Shown here: one piece after another, positions 16,063 to 24,966 of the stretch
Position numbering within the stretch: the stretch's first letter is position 1
Layout: each line of letters begins with the position of its first letter
Source of the DNA: Nitrospira sp.
GTDB lineage: Bacteria; Nitrospirota; Nitrospiria; Nitrospirales; Nitrospiraceae
Direction: 5' to 3'
DNA length: 64,000 bases
Assembly (NCBI GenBank): GCA_031315995.1
Contig: JALDRG010000004.1
Location: forward strand, 1-64,000
Position numbers and translations under genes: made by a program
Notes under the pieces: model-generated
Database searches by the model: none
Told to the model about the DNA's origin: nothing
Seen by the model: the letters and a program-made list of their open reading frames with translations, nothing else

Positions 16063-18042
16063 ATGATGCATGCTCCAGACAGCGACAGAACCACTCCACT
16101 CGAAATGACCAATCAGACCGATTTCATGTTGGCGCATCTGGCTGCGATCGTGAACTCCTCCGATGATGCCATCATTTCCAAAGATCTCGATGGCGTGATC
16201 ACCAGTTGGAACAGAGGTGCGCAACGCCTCTTCGGATATACGGCGCAGGAAATGATCGGGCAGCCGGTGTATCGCCTGATTCCCAAGGATCGATTCGATG
16301 AGGAACCTAGAATTCTGGAGCGTCTCCGCCTGGGACAACGGATCGATCACTATGAAACCGTGCGGCAGCGCAAAAACGGCACGATGGTAGACATCTCGCT
16401 GTCGGTGTCGCCGATCAAAGATCGGACGGGTCGAATCGTGGGCGCTTCGAAAATTGCCCGCGAGATTTCAGAACGGAAACAGGCAGAACGTGAGTTGTCC
16501 AACCTGGTCCAAGCCCTTCCTGTCGCCGTCTATATGACCGATGTCGAGGGACGAATCACGCGTTACAACCAAGCTGCGGTGGATCTCTGGGGATGCAGAC
16601 CGACGCTCGGCACCACTCGATGGTGCGGCTCCTGGCGATTGTACTGGCCGGACGGCCGACCCATGCCGCTCGACGCTTGCCCGCTGGCCCAGTCCCTGAG
16701 ACTCAATCGTCCGATACGCGGCCTTGAGACGATTCTCGAACGCCCGGACGGAACCCGGATACCGGTCGCGGCCCATCCCACACCGCTTTGCAACGCCTCC
16801 GGCGAAGTGGTCGGCGGGGTGGATATGTTGATGGATCTGACCGAACGCAAGCACGCCGAACGCAGCCTGCAGAACTCCACCGCCGAGTTAGAGCGCCGTA
16901 TTATCGAGCGCACCGGGGAGCTGATGTTGTCGCAGGAACGCCTGCGCGCGCTGGCGTCGGAGCTGACCCTGACCGAACAGCGCGAACGCCGGCGGCTCGC
17001 CGTGGAATTACACGATTATCTTGCGCAACTCGTCGTGGCCAGCCGGCTCCGGCTGTCGCAGGCTATCCCCAGAGTGCAGGATCCGACGGCATCGGCCACC
17101 CTCTCGAATGTAGACGCGATGCTGGATCAGGCTCTGACCTACACCCGCTCGCTCGTCGCCGAGTTAAGCCCGCACATCCTGTACCAATTCGGGCTTTCGA
17201 AGTCGCTGGTCTGGCTGGGAGAACAGATGAAGCAGCACTCACTGTCGGTCACGGTCGACAGGGGTCTCACATCGTTCGCCTTGCCCGACGACCAGGCCAT
17301 CCTCTTGTTTCAATCGGTTCGCGAGTTGCTGTTCAACGTCGTCAAGCATGCCCATACCGACCGAGCCACCATCACGGTGGCCGTCGAAGAGGAACGAGAA
17401 CTGTGTATCTGGGTCGAGGACGAGGGGTGCGGATTCGACGTGGCGGAACTGACGAACTTCGGAAATGCCCACGAAAAATTCGGCCTGCTCAGCATCCGGG
17501 AGCGGATGGAAACATTGGGAGGTTCATGCGAACTCTCATCCGCGCCAGGCGCCGGCACGGTGGCGATTCTCCGCCTGCCCCTTTCCCATAGCGCATTGAC
17601 TTCTCCCCCGACTCCGCCTGCAGTGTCCTCCCATGCACCGGCTGTCACGACCAAAGACCCTGCGCGCAGGACTCGAATCGTGTTGGTCGACGATCACGCC
17701 ATGGTCCGGCAGGGACTTCGCAGCATCCTGGATGGTTATGCGGATCTGCTCGTCGTCGGCGAAGAAGCCGACGGTCGCGCTGCGGTCGACATGGTCCGCT
17801 CGCTTCGTCCAAACGTGGTGATCATGGATGTCAACCTCCCGCTCATCGACGGCATCGAAGCGACCCGGATCTTGTCCCGCGAATTTCCGTCTCTCGTGGT
17901 CATCGGGATTTCCGTGAGGAACGATCCCCACGTGCATCTCGCCATGACCGAAGCGGGGGCCGTGGCGTTCCTGCCGAAAGAATCTGCGGCCAGCCAACTC
18001 TACGAAACCATTCTTCGGCATAGCCCTGTGACATCACCATGA
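16063..18042 (+). CDS. PAS-PAS-HisKA_3 histidine kinase with C-terminal receiver
   Basis: 659 aa, soluble. Two PAS domains (about 20-130, AIVNSSDDAIISKDLDG; about 150-265, PVAVYMTDVEGRI), HisKA_3 with His317 in LAVELHDYLAQLV, an HATPase domain (LLFNVVKHAHT, EDEGCGF, GLLSIRERM) and a receiver (IVLVDDHAMVRQGLRS, VVIMDVNLPLIDG) with no HTH after it. The ATG at 16063 has GAGG nine bases upstream; a GTG at 16030 is in frame. Same C-terminal architecture as the kinases at 13370 and 18258, indicating duplication of the kinase-receiver core with different sensor parts. Preceded by the operator/promoter at 15947. Confidence 0.88.
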   Translation: MMHAPDSDRTTPLEMTNQTDFMLAHLAAIVNSSDDAIISKDLDGVITSWNRGAQRLFGYTAQEMIGQPVYRLIPKDRFDEEPRILERLRLGQRIDHYETVRQRKNGTMVDISLSVSPIKDRTGRIVGASKIAREISERKQAERELSNLVQALPVAVYMTDVEGRITRYNQAAVDLWGCRPTLGTTRWCGSWRLYWPDGRPMPLDACPLAQSLRLNRPIRGLETILERPDGTRIPVAAHPTPLCNASGEVVGGVDMLMDLTERKHAERSLQNSTAELERRIIERTGELMLSQERLRALASELTLTEQRERRRLAVELHDYLAQLVVASRLRLSQAIPRVQDPTASATLSNVDAMLDQALTYTRSLVAELSPHILYQFGLSKSLVWLGEQMKQHSLSVTVDRGLTSFALPDDQAILLFQSVRELLFNVVKHAHTDRATITVAVEEERELCIWVEDEGCGFDVAELTNFGNAHEKFGLLSIRERMETLGGSCELSSAPGAGTVAILRLPLSHSALTSPPTPPAVSSHAPAVTTKDPARRTRIVLVDDHAMVRQGLRSILDGYADLLVVGEEADGRAAVDMVRSLRPNVVIMDVNLPLIDGIEATRILSREFPSLVVIGISVRNDPHVHLAMTEAGAVAFLPKESAASQLYETILRHSPVTSP

Positions 18043-18066
18043 CCTGTCGATGACGTGCTCGGAAAA

Positions 18067-18112
18067 AATAGGGAATCCCCCAGTGCGTAATCGCTACCGA
18101 ACCCGCTATGAT
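18067..18112 (+). promoter_or_regulatory. operator/promoter for the kinase at 18258
   Basis: AATAGG-GAATCC-CCCAGT (18067-18084), exactly 22 bp, then TATGAT (18107-18112). Each half differs from consensus at one position. The match was found by spacing rather than by the CTAG core, which supports the model. Confidence 0.6.
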
Positions 18113-18257
18113 CTCTGTCGTCTTTATCCTATCGCGTGCCGCGCCGTTCCACCTTAGCCGACGCTCGTAGCCTATGTCAGGGTCTGTCCGTGTCCAGTTC
18201 ACAACAGGTGTGATGAACGGCCTTCATCGCACGATCTGATGCCCTCACCTGGAAGTT

Positions 18258-21200
18258 GTGTTTCATATGACCTCGATGCTACTCACGTTGCAGCGCCTGG
18301 TGTTAACGGCAGCCGGATTGGCAATCGCATTTCCCGTTATCACCCTCCTCTGCTTGGCCTATGTCCCTTCGCTCCTTTACGACCTGCATTCATCTTTCAG
18401 CCCCCCAAGACCCACGACCATGCTGGCGGTCTTCTTCTGCGGACTATCCCTCTGGTGGCAAGCGGATGAGACTACCGTCACGACGGCGAAGCGGCGTGCC
18501 GCGCAGGGTGCGGCGATACTCGCCTGCCTTCTGGCTGTCCTGCCCCTATTGGAACACCTGCTCTCCATCGACCTTGGAATGAACCGCTGGCTCATCTCCA
18601 ACCCGGACCTATCAATCGATCCGCATCCCGGACGCATGGCTCCCGCCACAGCCTTCGCCATCCTGCTGCTGGGGCTGGCGCTCCTATGGCTGGATACGAA
18701 CAAGATAGCCGGTCAGGCCAGGCACTCCTTCGACCAGTATGCCGCCTTGGTGGGAGGAACGATCGGCGGTATCGCGCTGGTCGGCTACTTATACGGCGTG
18801 CGGACACTCTATAAAGTGGGCTCGTTCTCCGCCATCTCCATCTATGCCGCCTTCCTGTTGTTCGCGTTGAGCCTGGGTATCCTCTGTGCGCGTCCCACCA
18901 GAGGCTTGATGGCCACGCTGACGAGCGAGAAGCTCGGCGGATTGATGTTGCGTCGTCTCCTGCCATTCGCCGTCACGCTGCCGATACTCGCCGGATGGAT
19001 TCGCATCACGGCTCAGCGATCAGGCCACTACGACTTCACTTTCGGCGTCGCGCTGGCCGTGGCCTCGGTGATGTTGATCATGCTTGCGTTCATTTGGACC
19101 CTGGCCGGCAGCTTGAACCACACCGACGGCCAAAAGAAGCACATCATGCAGATTCTCCAACAGCGTGAAGCCCGGCACCGTCTGGCCTTGAGAGCCGGGC
19201 GAATGGGAACCTTTCATCACGACCTCGACACCCATACGTTGGCCTTCTCTCCCGAACTGGAAGCCATCTTCGGTTTGCCTCCCATGAGCTTTAGGAGCAC
19301 GTTCGACGCCTTTCAAGATCTGATTCACCCCGATGATCGCCAACGAGTGCGCCACACCGTCGACGACGCTGTTCAAAACAGGACCGCCTACGACCTAGAG
19401 TGCCGTATCCTCCGCGATACGCCTGAGGACGAGGCCTGGATCGCGGTGACCGGGCAAGTGCTCCCCGATTCGACCGGCCGGCCGCGGCAAATCACCGGCG
19501 TCATGTTTGATATTTCCGAGCGTAAACGCTCGGAAACCGCTCTTCGACAGAGCGAAGAGCAGTTGCGTGTCATCACCGATGCCTTACCGGGCCTGATCGC
19601 CTATGTGGACCGAAACGAACGGTATCGTTTTGTCAACGCAGGGTATGAACGGCATTTTGGACTCCCCCGGGAGCGGATCATCGGAGGATCGGTCGAGGAG
19701 CTCCTGCAACAGGACTATTCCCAGGTACAGGCATTCATCCGCAGGGTGCTGGAGGGCGAACAGATTACGTTCGAAACCACCAGCCTGAGGCAAGCCGGAG
19801 AAGAAACGCTCTTGTCGACCTATGTCCCGGAATGGACGGCAGAGGGGAAGGTCGAGGGATTCTATGTGCTCATCACCGATATGACGGACCGGAAGCGGAC
19901 TGAGCAGGCACTGAGAGAAAGCGAAGAGCGGTTTCGACATCTCTTCGAGCAGGCCTCCGACGGCATCGTCATGGCGGATATGGCGGGCCATTACCTGGAT
20001 GTGAATACTCGCGCCTGTCACATGCTGGGATATTCCCGCGAAGAACTCCTCAGCATGAGTGTGACCGACCTCCTCGACCCGCATGACTATAGACGTCTGA
20101 GGGACATCAAGACCGAGTTGCTCGACGGACATCGTCACTCCGCCGAATGGCAACTGCGCAGAAAGGACGGGGCGACACTGACCGTCGAAATCAGCGCAAA
20201 ACTCCAACCGGACCGGCGCTGGCACGCCATCGTTCGCGACATCACCGACCGCAAACGGGCCGAAGCAGGGCTGCGAGAGAGCGAAGCCCATTTCCGCATG
20301 CTGGCTGACGCCACTCCGGTGCTCGTCTGGATGGCCGGACCAGACAGGGGCTGGACCTGGCTGAATCGATCGTGGCTTCAATATACGGGTCGTACCCTCG
20401 AAGACGAACTGGGACAAGGATGGACCTCCGGCATCCATCCTGACGATCGGGCTTACTACTTTAAAGTCTATACGGCACACTTCTCCCGACACGAGCCGTT
20501 CGAAATGGAGTACCGCCTCCGTCGTCAGGACGGAACCTATGGGTGGATTCTGGATCGAGGGGTCCCGCTCCTGACGGAGAACGGATCCTTTCGTGGATAT
20601 CTCGGCTCGGCCATCGACATTACCGATCGAAAACATGCCGAAGAACAGCTTCAGAAATGGACGATGGAGTTGGAAGCGCGGGTACAAGAGCGGACTCAGG
20701 CTCTGGTGCGTTCGCAGGAACGCCTGCGCGCCCTGGCCTCCGACTTGAGCGCGACAGAGCAGCAAGAGCGACGGCGGCTTGCGACGGAACTTCACGACTA
20801 CCTGGCTCAGTTATTGGTGGTCGCGCGGATGAAATTAGGCCAAACCAAACCGCTCGTTCAGGACCCGAAAACCCATCAGCTCCTGAGCGAAGCGGATAAC
20901 GTCCTCTTGCAATCCCTCGATTACACGCGTTTTCTCGTCGCAGAACTGAGCCCGCAGGTCCTGTACCAATTCGGCCTGCCTGCCGCGCTCAAATGGTTGG
21001 CCGACCAGATGAAGACCCATGCGCTGACCGTCACCGTCCATTGCGAGGTCGATCAGCTTCACATGGCAGAAGACAGCGCCGTAATTCTGTACCAGAGCGT
21101 TCGAGAATTGTTGTTCAACGTGGTCAAACATGCCCGGACCAATGAAGCCTCCATTGTCCTTGCCTGTCCCGAGGAATCTCGGGTGGCTATCACGGTGAGG

Positions 21201-21821
21201 GATCAGGGCTGCGGGTTCAACCCCACGACGATGATGGAGTCCGACCGGACAACCCCAGGCCGGTTCGGCCTGTTCAATGTTCAAGAGCGAGTAGAGGCAC
21301 TCGGTGGGCATCTCACTCTGCGCTCCTCGGAAGACAGCGGCACGACCATCACACTTACGGCCCCGATCGCCGCGCCCTCCCAGTCCGAACAGGGTCCCAC
21401 TGGGACGCAGTCTAAGCGTCTCGCGGCATCGTCCGTAGTTCCATCGCCATGTTTGCGCGTGCTGCTCGTCGACGACCATGAGATGGTCCGACAAGGGCTA
21501 CGAAGTGTGCTGGACAGCTATCAGGACTTGGAGGTCATCGGCGAAGCGGGTGACGGCGAGGCGGCGATCACCCTCGCAGCCGCTTTAAGACCGGACGTCG
21601 TGGTGATGGACGTGAATATGCCGAAGATCGATGGCATTGAAGCCACCCGCCGCATCGTCGCCCTACAGCCCGATGTCATCGTCATCGGATTGTCGGTTCA
21701 AAACGAGCACCATATCGAAGAGGCGATGATCGATGCGGGGGCGGCGGTCTTCGTGACCAAAGAACGCGCCGCCGGCCAGCTCTACGAAGCTATTGTGAGC
21801 ACCGTGCGTACAAGACGTTAA
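18258..21821 (+). CDS. large membrane multi-PAS histidine kinase with C-terminal receiver
   Basis: 1187 aa. A membrane N-terminus with about eight hydrophobic helices (residues 10-290) is followed by four PAS/PAC units (about 305-425, 430-550, 555-675, 680-800; PAC endings such as ITGVMFDISERKRS), HisKA_3 with His846 in LATELHDYLAQLL, HATPase (LLFNVVKHART, RDQGCGF, GLFNVQERV) and a receiver (VLLVDDHEMVRQGLRS, VVVMDVNMPKIDG) without an HTH. The GTG at 18258 (GGAAG upstream) or the ATG at 18267 may be the start. Third member of the local kinase family. The sensor input is likely a membrane or redox/ligand signal via PAS, but none is identifiable. Confidence 0.88.
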   Translation: MFHMTSMLLTLQRLVLTAAGLAIAFPVITLLCLAYVPSLLYDLHSSFSPPRPTTMLAVFFCGLSLWWQADETTVTTAKRRAAQGAAILACLLAVLPLLEHLLSIDLGMNRWLISNPDLSIDPHPGRMAPATAFAILLLGLALLWLDTNKIAGQARHSFDQYAALVGGTIGGIALVGYLYGVRTLYKVGSFSAISIYAAFLLFALSLGILCARPTRGLMATLTSEKLGGLMLRRLLPFAVTLPILAGWIRITAQRSGHYDFTFGVALAVASVMLIMLAFIWTLAGSLNHTDGQKKHIMQILQQREARHRLALRAGRMGTFHHDLDTHTLAFSPELEAIFGLPPMSFRSTFDAFQDLIHPDDRQRVRHTVDDAVQNRTAYDLECRILRDTPEDEAWIAVTGQVLPDSTGRPRQITGVMFDISERKRSETALRQSEEQLRVITDALPGLIAYVDRNERYRFVNAGYERHFGLPRERIIGGSVEELLQQDYSQVQAFIRRVLEGEQITFETTSLRQAGEETLLSTYVPEWTAEGKVEGFYVLITDMTDRKRTEQALRESEERFRHLFEQASDGIVMADMAGHYLDVNTRACHMLGYSREELLSMSVTDLLDPHDYRRLRDIKTELLDGHRHSAEWQLRRKDGATLTVEISAKLQPDRRWHAIVRDITDRKRAEAGLRESEAHFRMLADATPVLVWMAGPDRGWTWLNRSWLQYTGRTLEDELGQGWTSGIHPDDRAYYFKVYTAHFSRHEPFEMEYRLRRQDGTYGWILDRGVPLLTENGSFRGYLGSAIDITDRKHAEEQLQKWTMELEARVQERTQALVRSQERLRALASDLSATEQQERRRLATELHDYLAQLLVVARMKLGQTKPLVQDPKTHQLLSEADNVLLQSLDYTRFLVAELSPQVLYQFGLPAALKWLADQMKTHALTVTVHCEVDQLHMAEDSAVILYQSVRELLFNVVKHARTNEASIVLACPEESRVAITVRDQGCGFNPTTMMESDRTTPGRFGLFNVQERVEALGGHLTLRSSEDSGTTITLTAPIAAPSQSEQGPTGTQSKRLAASSVVPSPCLRVLLVDDHEMVRQGLRSVLDSYQDLEVIGEAGDGEAAITLAAALRPDVVVMDVNMPKIDGIEATRRIVALQPDVIVIGLSVQNEHHIEEAMIDAGAAVFVTKERAAGQLYEAIVSTVRTRR

Positions 21822-21833
21822 TGGTTCATCGTA

Positions 21834-22001
21834 TCACGCCGTAGGTGGACGTCTGCCCATCACCATTCCGATGACGGCCAGGATCAGAAAGACGACGAAG
21901 AGCACATAGGCGATATGAGTGGCGGTCCCCGCGACGCCGCTGACTCCCAACACCCCCGCGATCAGCCCGATGACTAAGAAGGTCACGGCCCAGCTCAGCA
22001 T
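21834..22001 (-). CDS. DUF1328 small membrane protein
   Basis: 55-aa two-helix membrane protein beginning [19 protein letters not shown] and containing the family-typical [20 protein letters not shown], ending MGRRPPTA. This matches DUF1328 (YtjA-type) proteins in length and sequence. GAGGTG lies before the ATG. It is the last gene of a leftward stress cluster, 69 bp after the metallothionein, and its stop lies 12 bp from the convergent kinase stop. DUF1328 genes are often stress-induced; mechanism unknown. Confidence 0.8.
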   Translation of the reverse strand: MLSWAVTFLVIGLIAGVLGVSGVAGTATHIAYVLFVVFLILAVIGMVMGRRPPTA

Positions 22002-22070
22002 GATGGCACCTCTTCTGAAATGGTGAGAACCAGTGGCGCAGCGTGACGGCCTCCTTGGCCGGTCGCTTCG

Positions 22071-22235
22071 CTAATCTTTCTTCTTGCTCGCACATCCGCC
22101 GTGGGCGCAGGCGCAGTGACCGGTCGGAGCCTTGGCATTCCGGCAGGCATCGGAACAGAATTCCTTGCCTGGTTCGGCAGCGCAGCCACAACTTGGATGT
22201 GCGCATTTCTTTTGTCCTCCCATTGGGTCTGACAT
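22071..22235 (-). CDS. bacterial metallothionein (SmtA/BmtA-like)
   Basis: 54 aa with eight cysteines (11, 16, 18, 27, 31, 41, 43, 48) and histidines 13, 40 and 45, arranged as CxxxxCxC, FCSDAC and HCACAHGGC. The central C-SDA-C and the paired CxC/CxxxxC groups reproduce the SmtA/BmtA metallothionein pattern that binds a Zn4 cluster. The start at 22235 is set by a strong GGAAGGAGG; the frame is open upstream but those codons overlap a gap with no coding character. Cytosolic metal buffering is inferred from the family. It sits with other stress genes and complements the copper storage protein at 7431. Confidence 0.8.
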   Translation of the reverse strand: MSDPMGGQKKCAHPSCGCAAEPGKEFCSDACRNAKAPTGHCACAHGGCASKKKD

Positions 22236-22331
22236 CACTCCCCTCCTTCCGACGGCGGCGCCGTCTTTTGTCATGATGTGACGATTACCAAACAACCGAA
22301 AGAGCAAAACGACTCCGGCCGGCATTGCCAA

Positions 22332-22353
22332 GAGCCTGAGCCCGATCAGGCTC
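22332..22353 (-). terminator. hairpin downstream of the DUF1207 gene
   Basis: Perfect 8-bp stem GAGCCTGA / TCAGGCTC with a six-base loop, about 58 bp beyond the stop of the leftward outer-membrane gene. No T-run follows, so termination is uncertain. Confidence 0.35.
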
Positions 22354-22410
22354 CAGACATCAACTCACCTCTCAGCCATGAGAGCGAAAGACGGCCCGTA
22401 GGCCATCTCC

Positions 22411-23487
22411 TCAGAACCACAGATGGGCCCCCATACCGATCCATTCTACCGTCTGGGTGTAAAGCTGCCCGTTCGGTGAAGGACCCGAATAATACTCCGC
22501 TAGAAGCTGAAGTTTCCGATCCCCGATGGTCGCATTTTCAAATTGAAATCCGGCCCTCATCGATTGTCCGACCCTCCAGTTTGTTCGAGCGTTGGCTTGA
22601 AAGTCGGCATAGGCAACCGGACGAATCTTGCCTCCCAACAGGCTCCAGGGACTTTTGAATTCTGCGCCACCCTGGCTCGTATGACGGCCTAGTCCGCTGG
22701 GGTCCACGCGAATCAGCGTGCCCACTCCTCCATAAATGCGGAGCCAGGTCGTCAGGTCGTACGACAACTTCAAATCGACTTCTTCAAAGCTCAAGTTGAC
22801 CCTCGTCACCTGCGGGTTGCTTAAAAGAAACTCATCTCCCAAATGCGAACTTTGATGGTGGATACGGATAAAACCGGAAAATTTATCGGCCCGATAACTC
22901 GCCACTAGCCCGACGGTATAATCGGCATTGATGAGATCAATGGAACTTCGCTGCGTGTCGAAGACCCCGAAAACGCTTGCTTGCATGCCGAACTCCCACT
23001 GCCCATGAAATGGAGCGGCATCCCGATAAAAGGCAAATGATTCACCGAAGGAACTCGCAAACTCTCGTCCCGACGACAACCAATGATAGGACGCGCTGAA
23101 ATGGGGCCAGCGGGGATCGGCATGCAACGGGTCGAAGAGCAGCCCTCGAGGCAAAAATTTCGACTCCGGCTCAGGAGTCGCGGTGCGTGCCAAGGGAACC
23201 GCTCGAGGCCGGACCGGTTCTCGCTCTTGCACGCGGGCATCGACCACCCCGGGAATTTTCTTCACCGCCTCAGCAATCTTCGCAGGATCTTCCGCGCCCA
23301 ACCGTTTCACATAGACCGTGACAATGCCTCGCTCAACCTGAATGTCGGTTCCTGGAAGGTCGAACTCATGTTCCACCAGCGCAGCCGCATATCCGGCAAT
23401 GTATTCATCAGAGCCCTCAGCGGCTGCGCCTATGTTTCCCTGCAGAACCAGACACAAGAGGAGGACCATCCGCACTCCAGAAGCCAT
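22411..23487 (-). CDS. outer-membrane DUF1207 protein with N-terminal BON-like domain
   Basis: 358 aa. Signal peptide, then a roughly 70-residue segment (FDLPGTDIQVERGIVTVYVK, AEAVKKIPGVVDARV) that looks like a BON domain. The remainder matches DUF1207: FLPRGLLFDPLHADPRWPHFSASY, SFGESFAFYRD, VFGVFDTQRSSIDLINADY, HHQSSHLGDEFLL, ending in a beta-barrel with terminal Phe (GAHLWF). Predicted outer-membrane barrel with a periplasmic lipid- or peptidoglycan-facing BON module. The fusion is unusual to my knowledge. Upstream neighbour is another barrel protein. Confidence 0.72.
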   Translation of the reverse strand: MASGVRMVLLLCLVLQGNIGAAAEGSDEYIAGYAAALVEHEFDLPGTDIQVERGIVTVYVKRLGAEDPAKIAEAVKKIPGVVDARVQEREPVRPRAVPLARTATPEPESKFLPRGLLFDPLHADPRWPHFSASYHWLSSGREFASSFGESFAFYRDAAPFHGQWEFGMQASVFGVFDTQRSSIDLINADYTVGLVASYRADKFSGFIRIHHQSSHLGDEFLLSNPQVTRVNLSFEEVDLKLSYDLTTWLRIYGGVGTLIRVDPSGLGRHTSQGGAEFKSPWSLLGGKIRPVAYADFQANARTNWRVGQSMRAGFQFENATIGDRKLQLLAEYYSGPSPNGQLYTQTVEWIGMGAHLWF

Positions 23488-23565
23488 CAGTTCAGCATTC
23501 CTGTCTCCGCCATCTTGCGCCCTCGTCCACAGTGGCCGCCTTGACCGGCCAGGCTCGTCGGCCTC

Positions 23566-24162
23566 TTAAAAATGGAAGTTGATGCCGGCCGTCACCATAT
23601 GACCGTTATCCCGGAACTTTTTATCGATGATATTCTGGTCTTTTGATTCGATTTTCTCCAACCAGATGTAACGATAGGTACTGTCGATCGAGACGTGCTT
23701 ATTGAAGAAGAATTGCAGTCCGCCGCCCGCATGCGCGCCGAACCGGTTCTGGGTATCGTCGAATCCACCCGGACCTTTCACCGTCGTGTAGTACCATCCG
23801 CCGCCTCCCAGCAGAAAGGGAGCCAGCCTGGTGGTTCCCAGGGGATAGATCAACGCGGACACCATGACCGGGTAACTGTGCACGCGAGTATCACCGATAT
23901 CGTTCCGGCGATAATCGGCGGAACCCTCAAAGGCGAAGTATCGGGACGGATGCAGCCGTACTTGGCCGCCTCCGAACCAGCGGCTGGTGCCGTCCTTCGG
24001 ATCGACATAGGTCGCCCGACCACCGATAGAAAGCAGCCCGATATCCATTTGTTGGAATAATCCCTGATCCTCACCCCTTGAAGGAGAGGGTGCGGCGAGC
24101 AACGACACACCCATCACAGAGCCCACCGTCAGCATCCACATAGTCGAGGCCCATCGTTTCAT
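23566..24162 (-). CDS. small outer-membrane beta-barrel protein (OmpW/OmpA-like barrel)
   Basis: 198 aa: a cleavable signal (MKRWASTMWMLTVGSVMGVSLLAAPS), then alternating amphipathic strands (IGLLSIGGRATYVD, RYFAFEGSADYRR, LAPFLLGGGGWYYTT, FGAHAGGGLQFFF, SIDSTYRYIWL), finishing with the outer-membrane insertion signal GINFHF. The size fits an eight-stranded barrel. AGGAGTG precedes the ATG at 24162; upstream in-frame codons overlap the end of the CsbD gene and lack coding character. Substrate or role unknown. Confidence 0.72.
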   Translation of the reverse strand: MKRWASTMWMLTVGSVMGVSLLAAPSPSRGEDQGLFQQMDIGLLSIGGRATYVDPKDGTSRWFGGGQVRLHPSRYFAFEGSADYRRNDIGDTRVHSYPVMVSALIYPLGTTRLAPFLLGGGGWYYTTVKGPGGFDDTQNRFGAHAGGGLQFFFNKHVSIDSTYRYIWLEKIESKDQNIIDKKFRDNGHMVTAGINFHF

Positions 24163-24196
24163 TGCATTCACTCCTTTCTGTTTGTGCTCAATTCCT

Positions 24197-24568
24197 TCAC
24201 GATTGCGATCCCTCGGGACGAGAATGGCGATCAAACCATTGATCCACCCATTCTTTGACTTCTTCACGCCGATCCCCATATCGCTCCTGAATTTTGCCTT
24301 CCAACTTATCCACGCGTCCTTCGATCGTCAGGAGATCGTCCTCGGTAAACTGGGCCCACTTCTCTTTCAGCTCCCCCTTGAATTGCTTCCATAGACCCTC
24401 TAGCTGATCTTGATTCACCACGACCCTCGCCGTGGCTTCTTGTCGCTGACCTTTGAGGCTCTGCTCTTGGGGAAATGGACTGAATGGGCCGGCCGCTAGG
24501 CTGATTCCGCCGCACATCACCGCTCCCGTCGCAACTACCGCCGACAAGAGGCCTACTGTACGCTTCAT
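24197..24568 (-). CDS. CsbD-family stress protein with an export signal
   Basis: 123 aa. The C-terminal 60 residues match CsbD: LEGLWKQFKGELKEKWAQFTEDDL, IEGRVDKLEGKIQERYGDRREEVKEWVDQW. Unlike ordinary cytosolic CsbD proteins it begins with a hydrophobic signal (MKRTVGLLSAVVATGAVMCGGISLAAG) and a Gln-rich linker, so it is probably periplasmic. GGAGGAGGG precedes the ATG. The cytosolic paralogue is two genes upstream (24967). CsbD proteins are general-stress proteins of unknown mechanism. A strong hairpin separates this gene from the PepSY gene. Confidence 0.8.
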   Translation of the reverse strand: MKRTVGLLSAVVATGAVMCGGISLAAGPFSPFPQEQSLKGQRQEATARVVVNQDQLEGLWKQFKGELKEKWAQFTEDDLLTIEGRVDKLEGKIQERYGDRREEVKEWVDQWFDRHSRPEGSQS

Positions 24569-24587
24569 GCACCACCCTCCTCCGAAA

Positions 24588-24618
24588 CGCGTGCGGACGC
24601 CGAAATCATCCGCACGCG
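24588..24618 (-). terminator. 10-bp stem between PepSY and exported CsbD genes
   Basis: CGCGTGCGGA pairs perfectly with TCCGCACGCG over an 11-base loop, starting about 10 bp after the PepSY stop; TTT follows on the minus strand just before the CsbD ribosome site. Could partially terminate and so set expression of the downstream genes. Confidence 0.5.
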
Positions 24619-24628
24619 CATCAGTTAC

Positions 24629-24907
24629 TTATTTATCCATCTTCGTCTGACCACTCTGCGCATCCACATAGACTTTTTGGGTCTTCTTGTTCGAATCGAC
24701 GATCTCCACTTCATAAACCGTCCGGCCGTCTTCTTTCCCGATCTCGGCTTCGACAGCCTTTCCCGGAACGGATTTCAGAGCGCGATGGACGGCCTCCTCA
24801 AGCGTGATCTGGGCGGTTTCAACGAGCTGTTTATTGGTCTCAAATAAGGCCCATGCAGGGCTCGAAACCAAGACGGACAACAATCCGAGTGCCAGAACTT
24901 TCTTCAT
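24629..24907 (-). CDS. periplasmic PepSY-domain protein
   Basis: 92 aa: signal peptide (MKKVLALGLLSVLVSSPAWA), then one PepSY unit (ITLEEAVHRALKSVPGKAVEAEIGKEDGRTVYEVEIVD, KKTQKVYVDAQSGQ). PepSY domains are small periplasmic modules, often thought to modulate proteases or envelope proteins. AGGAGGCC eight bases before ATG. Part of the leftward CsbD operon. Confidence 0.82.
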   Translation of the reverse strand: MKKVLALGLLSVLVSSPAWALFETNKQLVETAQITLEEAVHRALKSVPGKAVEAEIGKEDGRTVYEVEIVDSNKKTQKVYVDAQSGQTKMDK

Positions 24908-24966
24908 CTCACGGGCCTCCTAAAATAATATGAGAAACATTGATGACGGATGCATGGTCATGGCGC

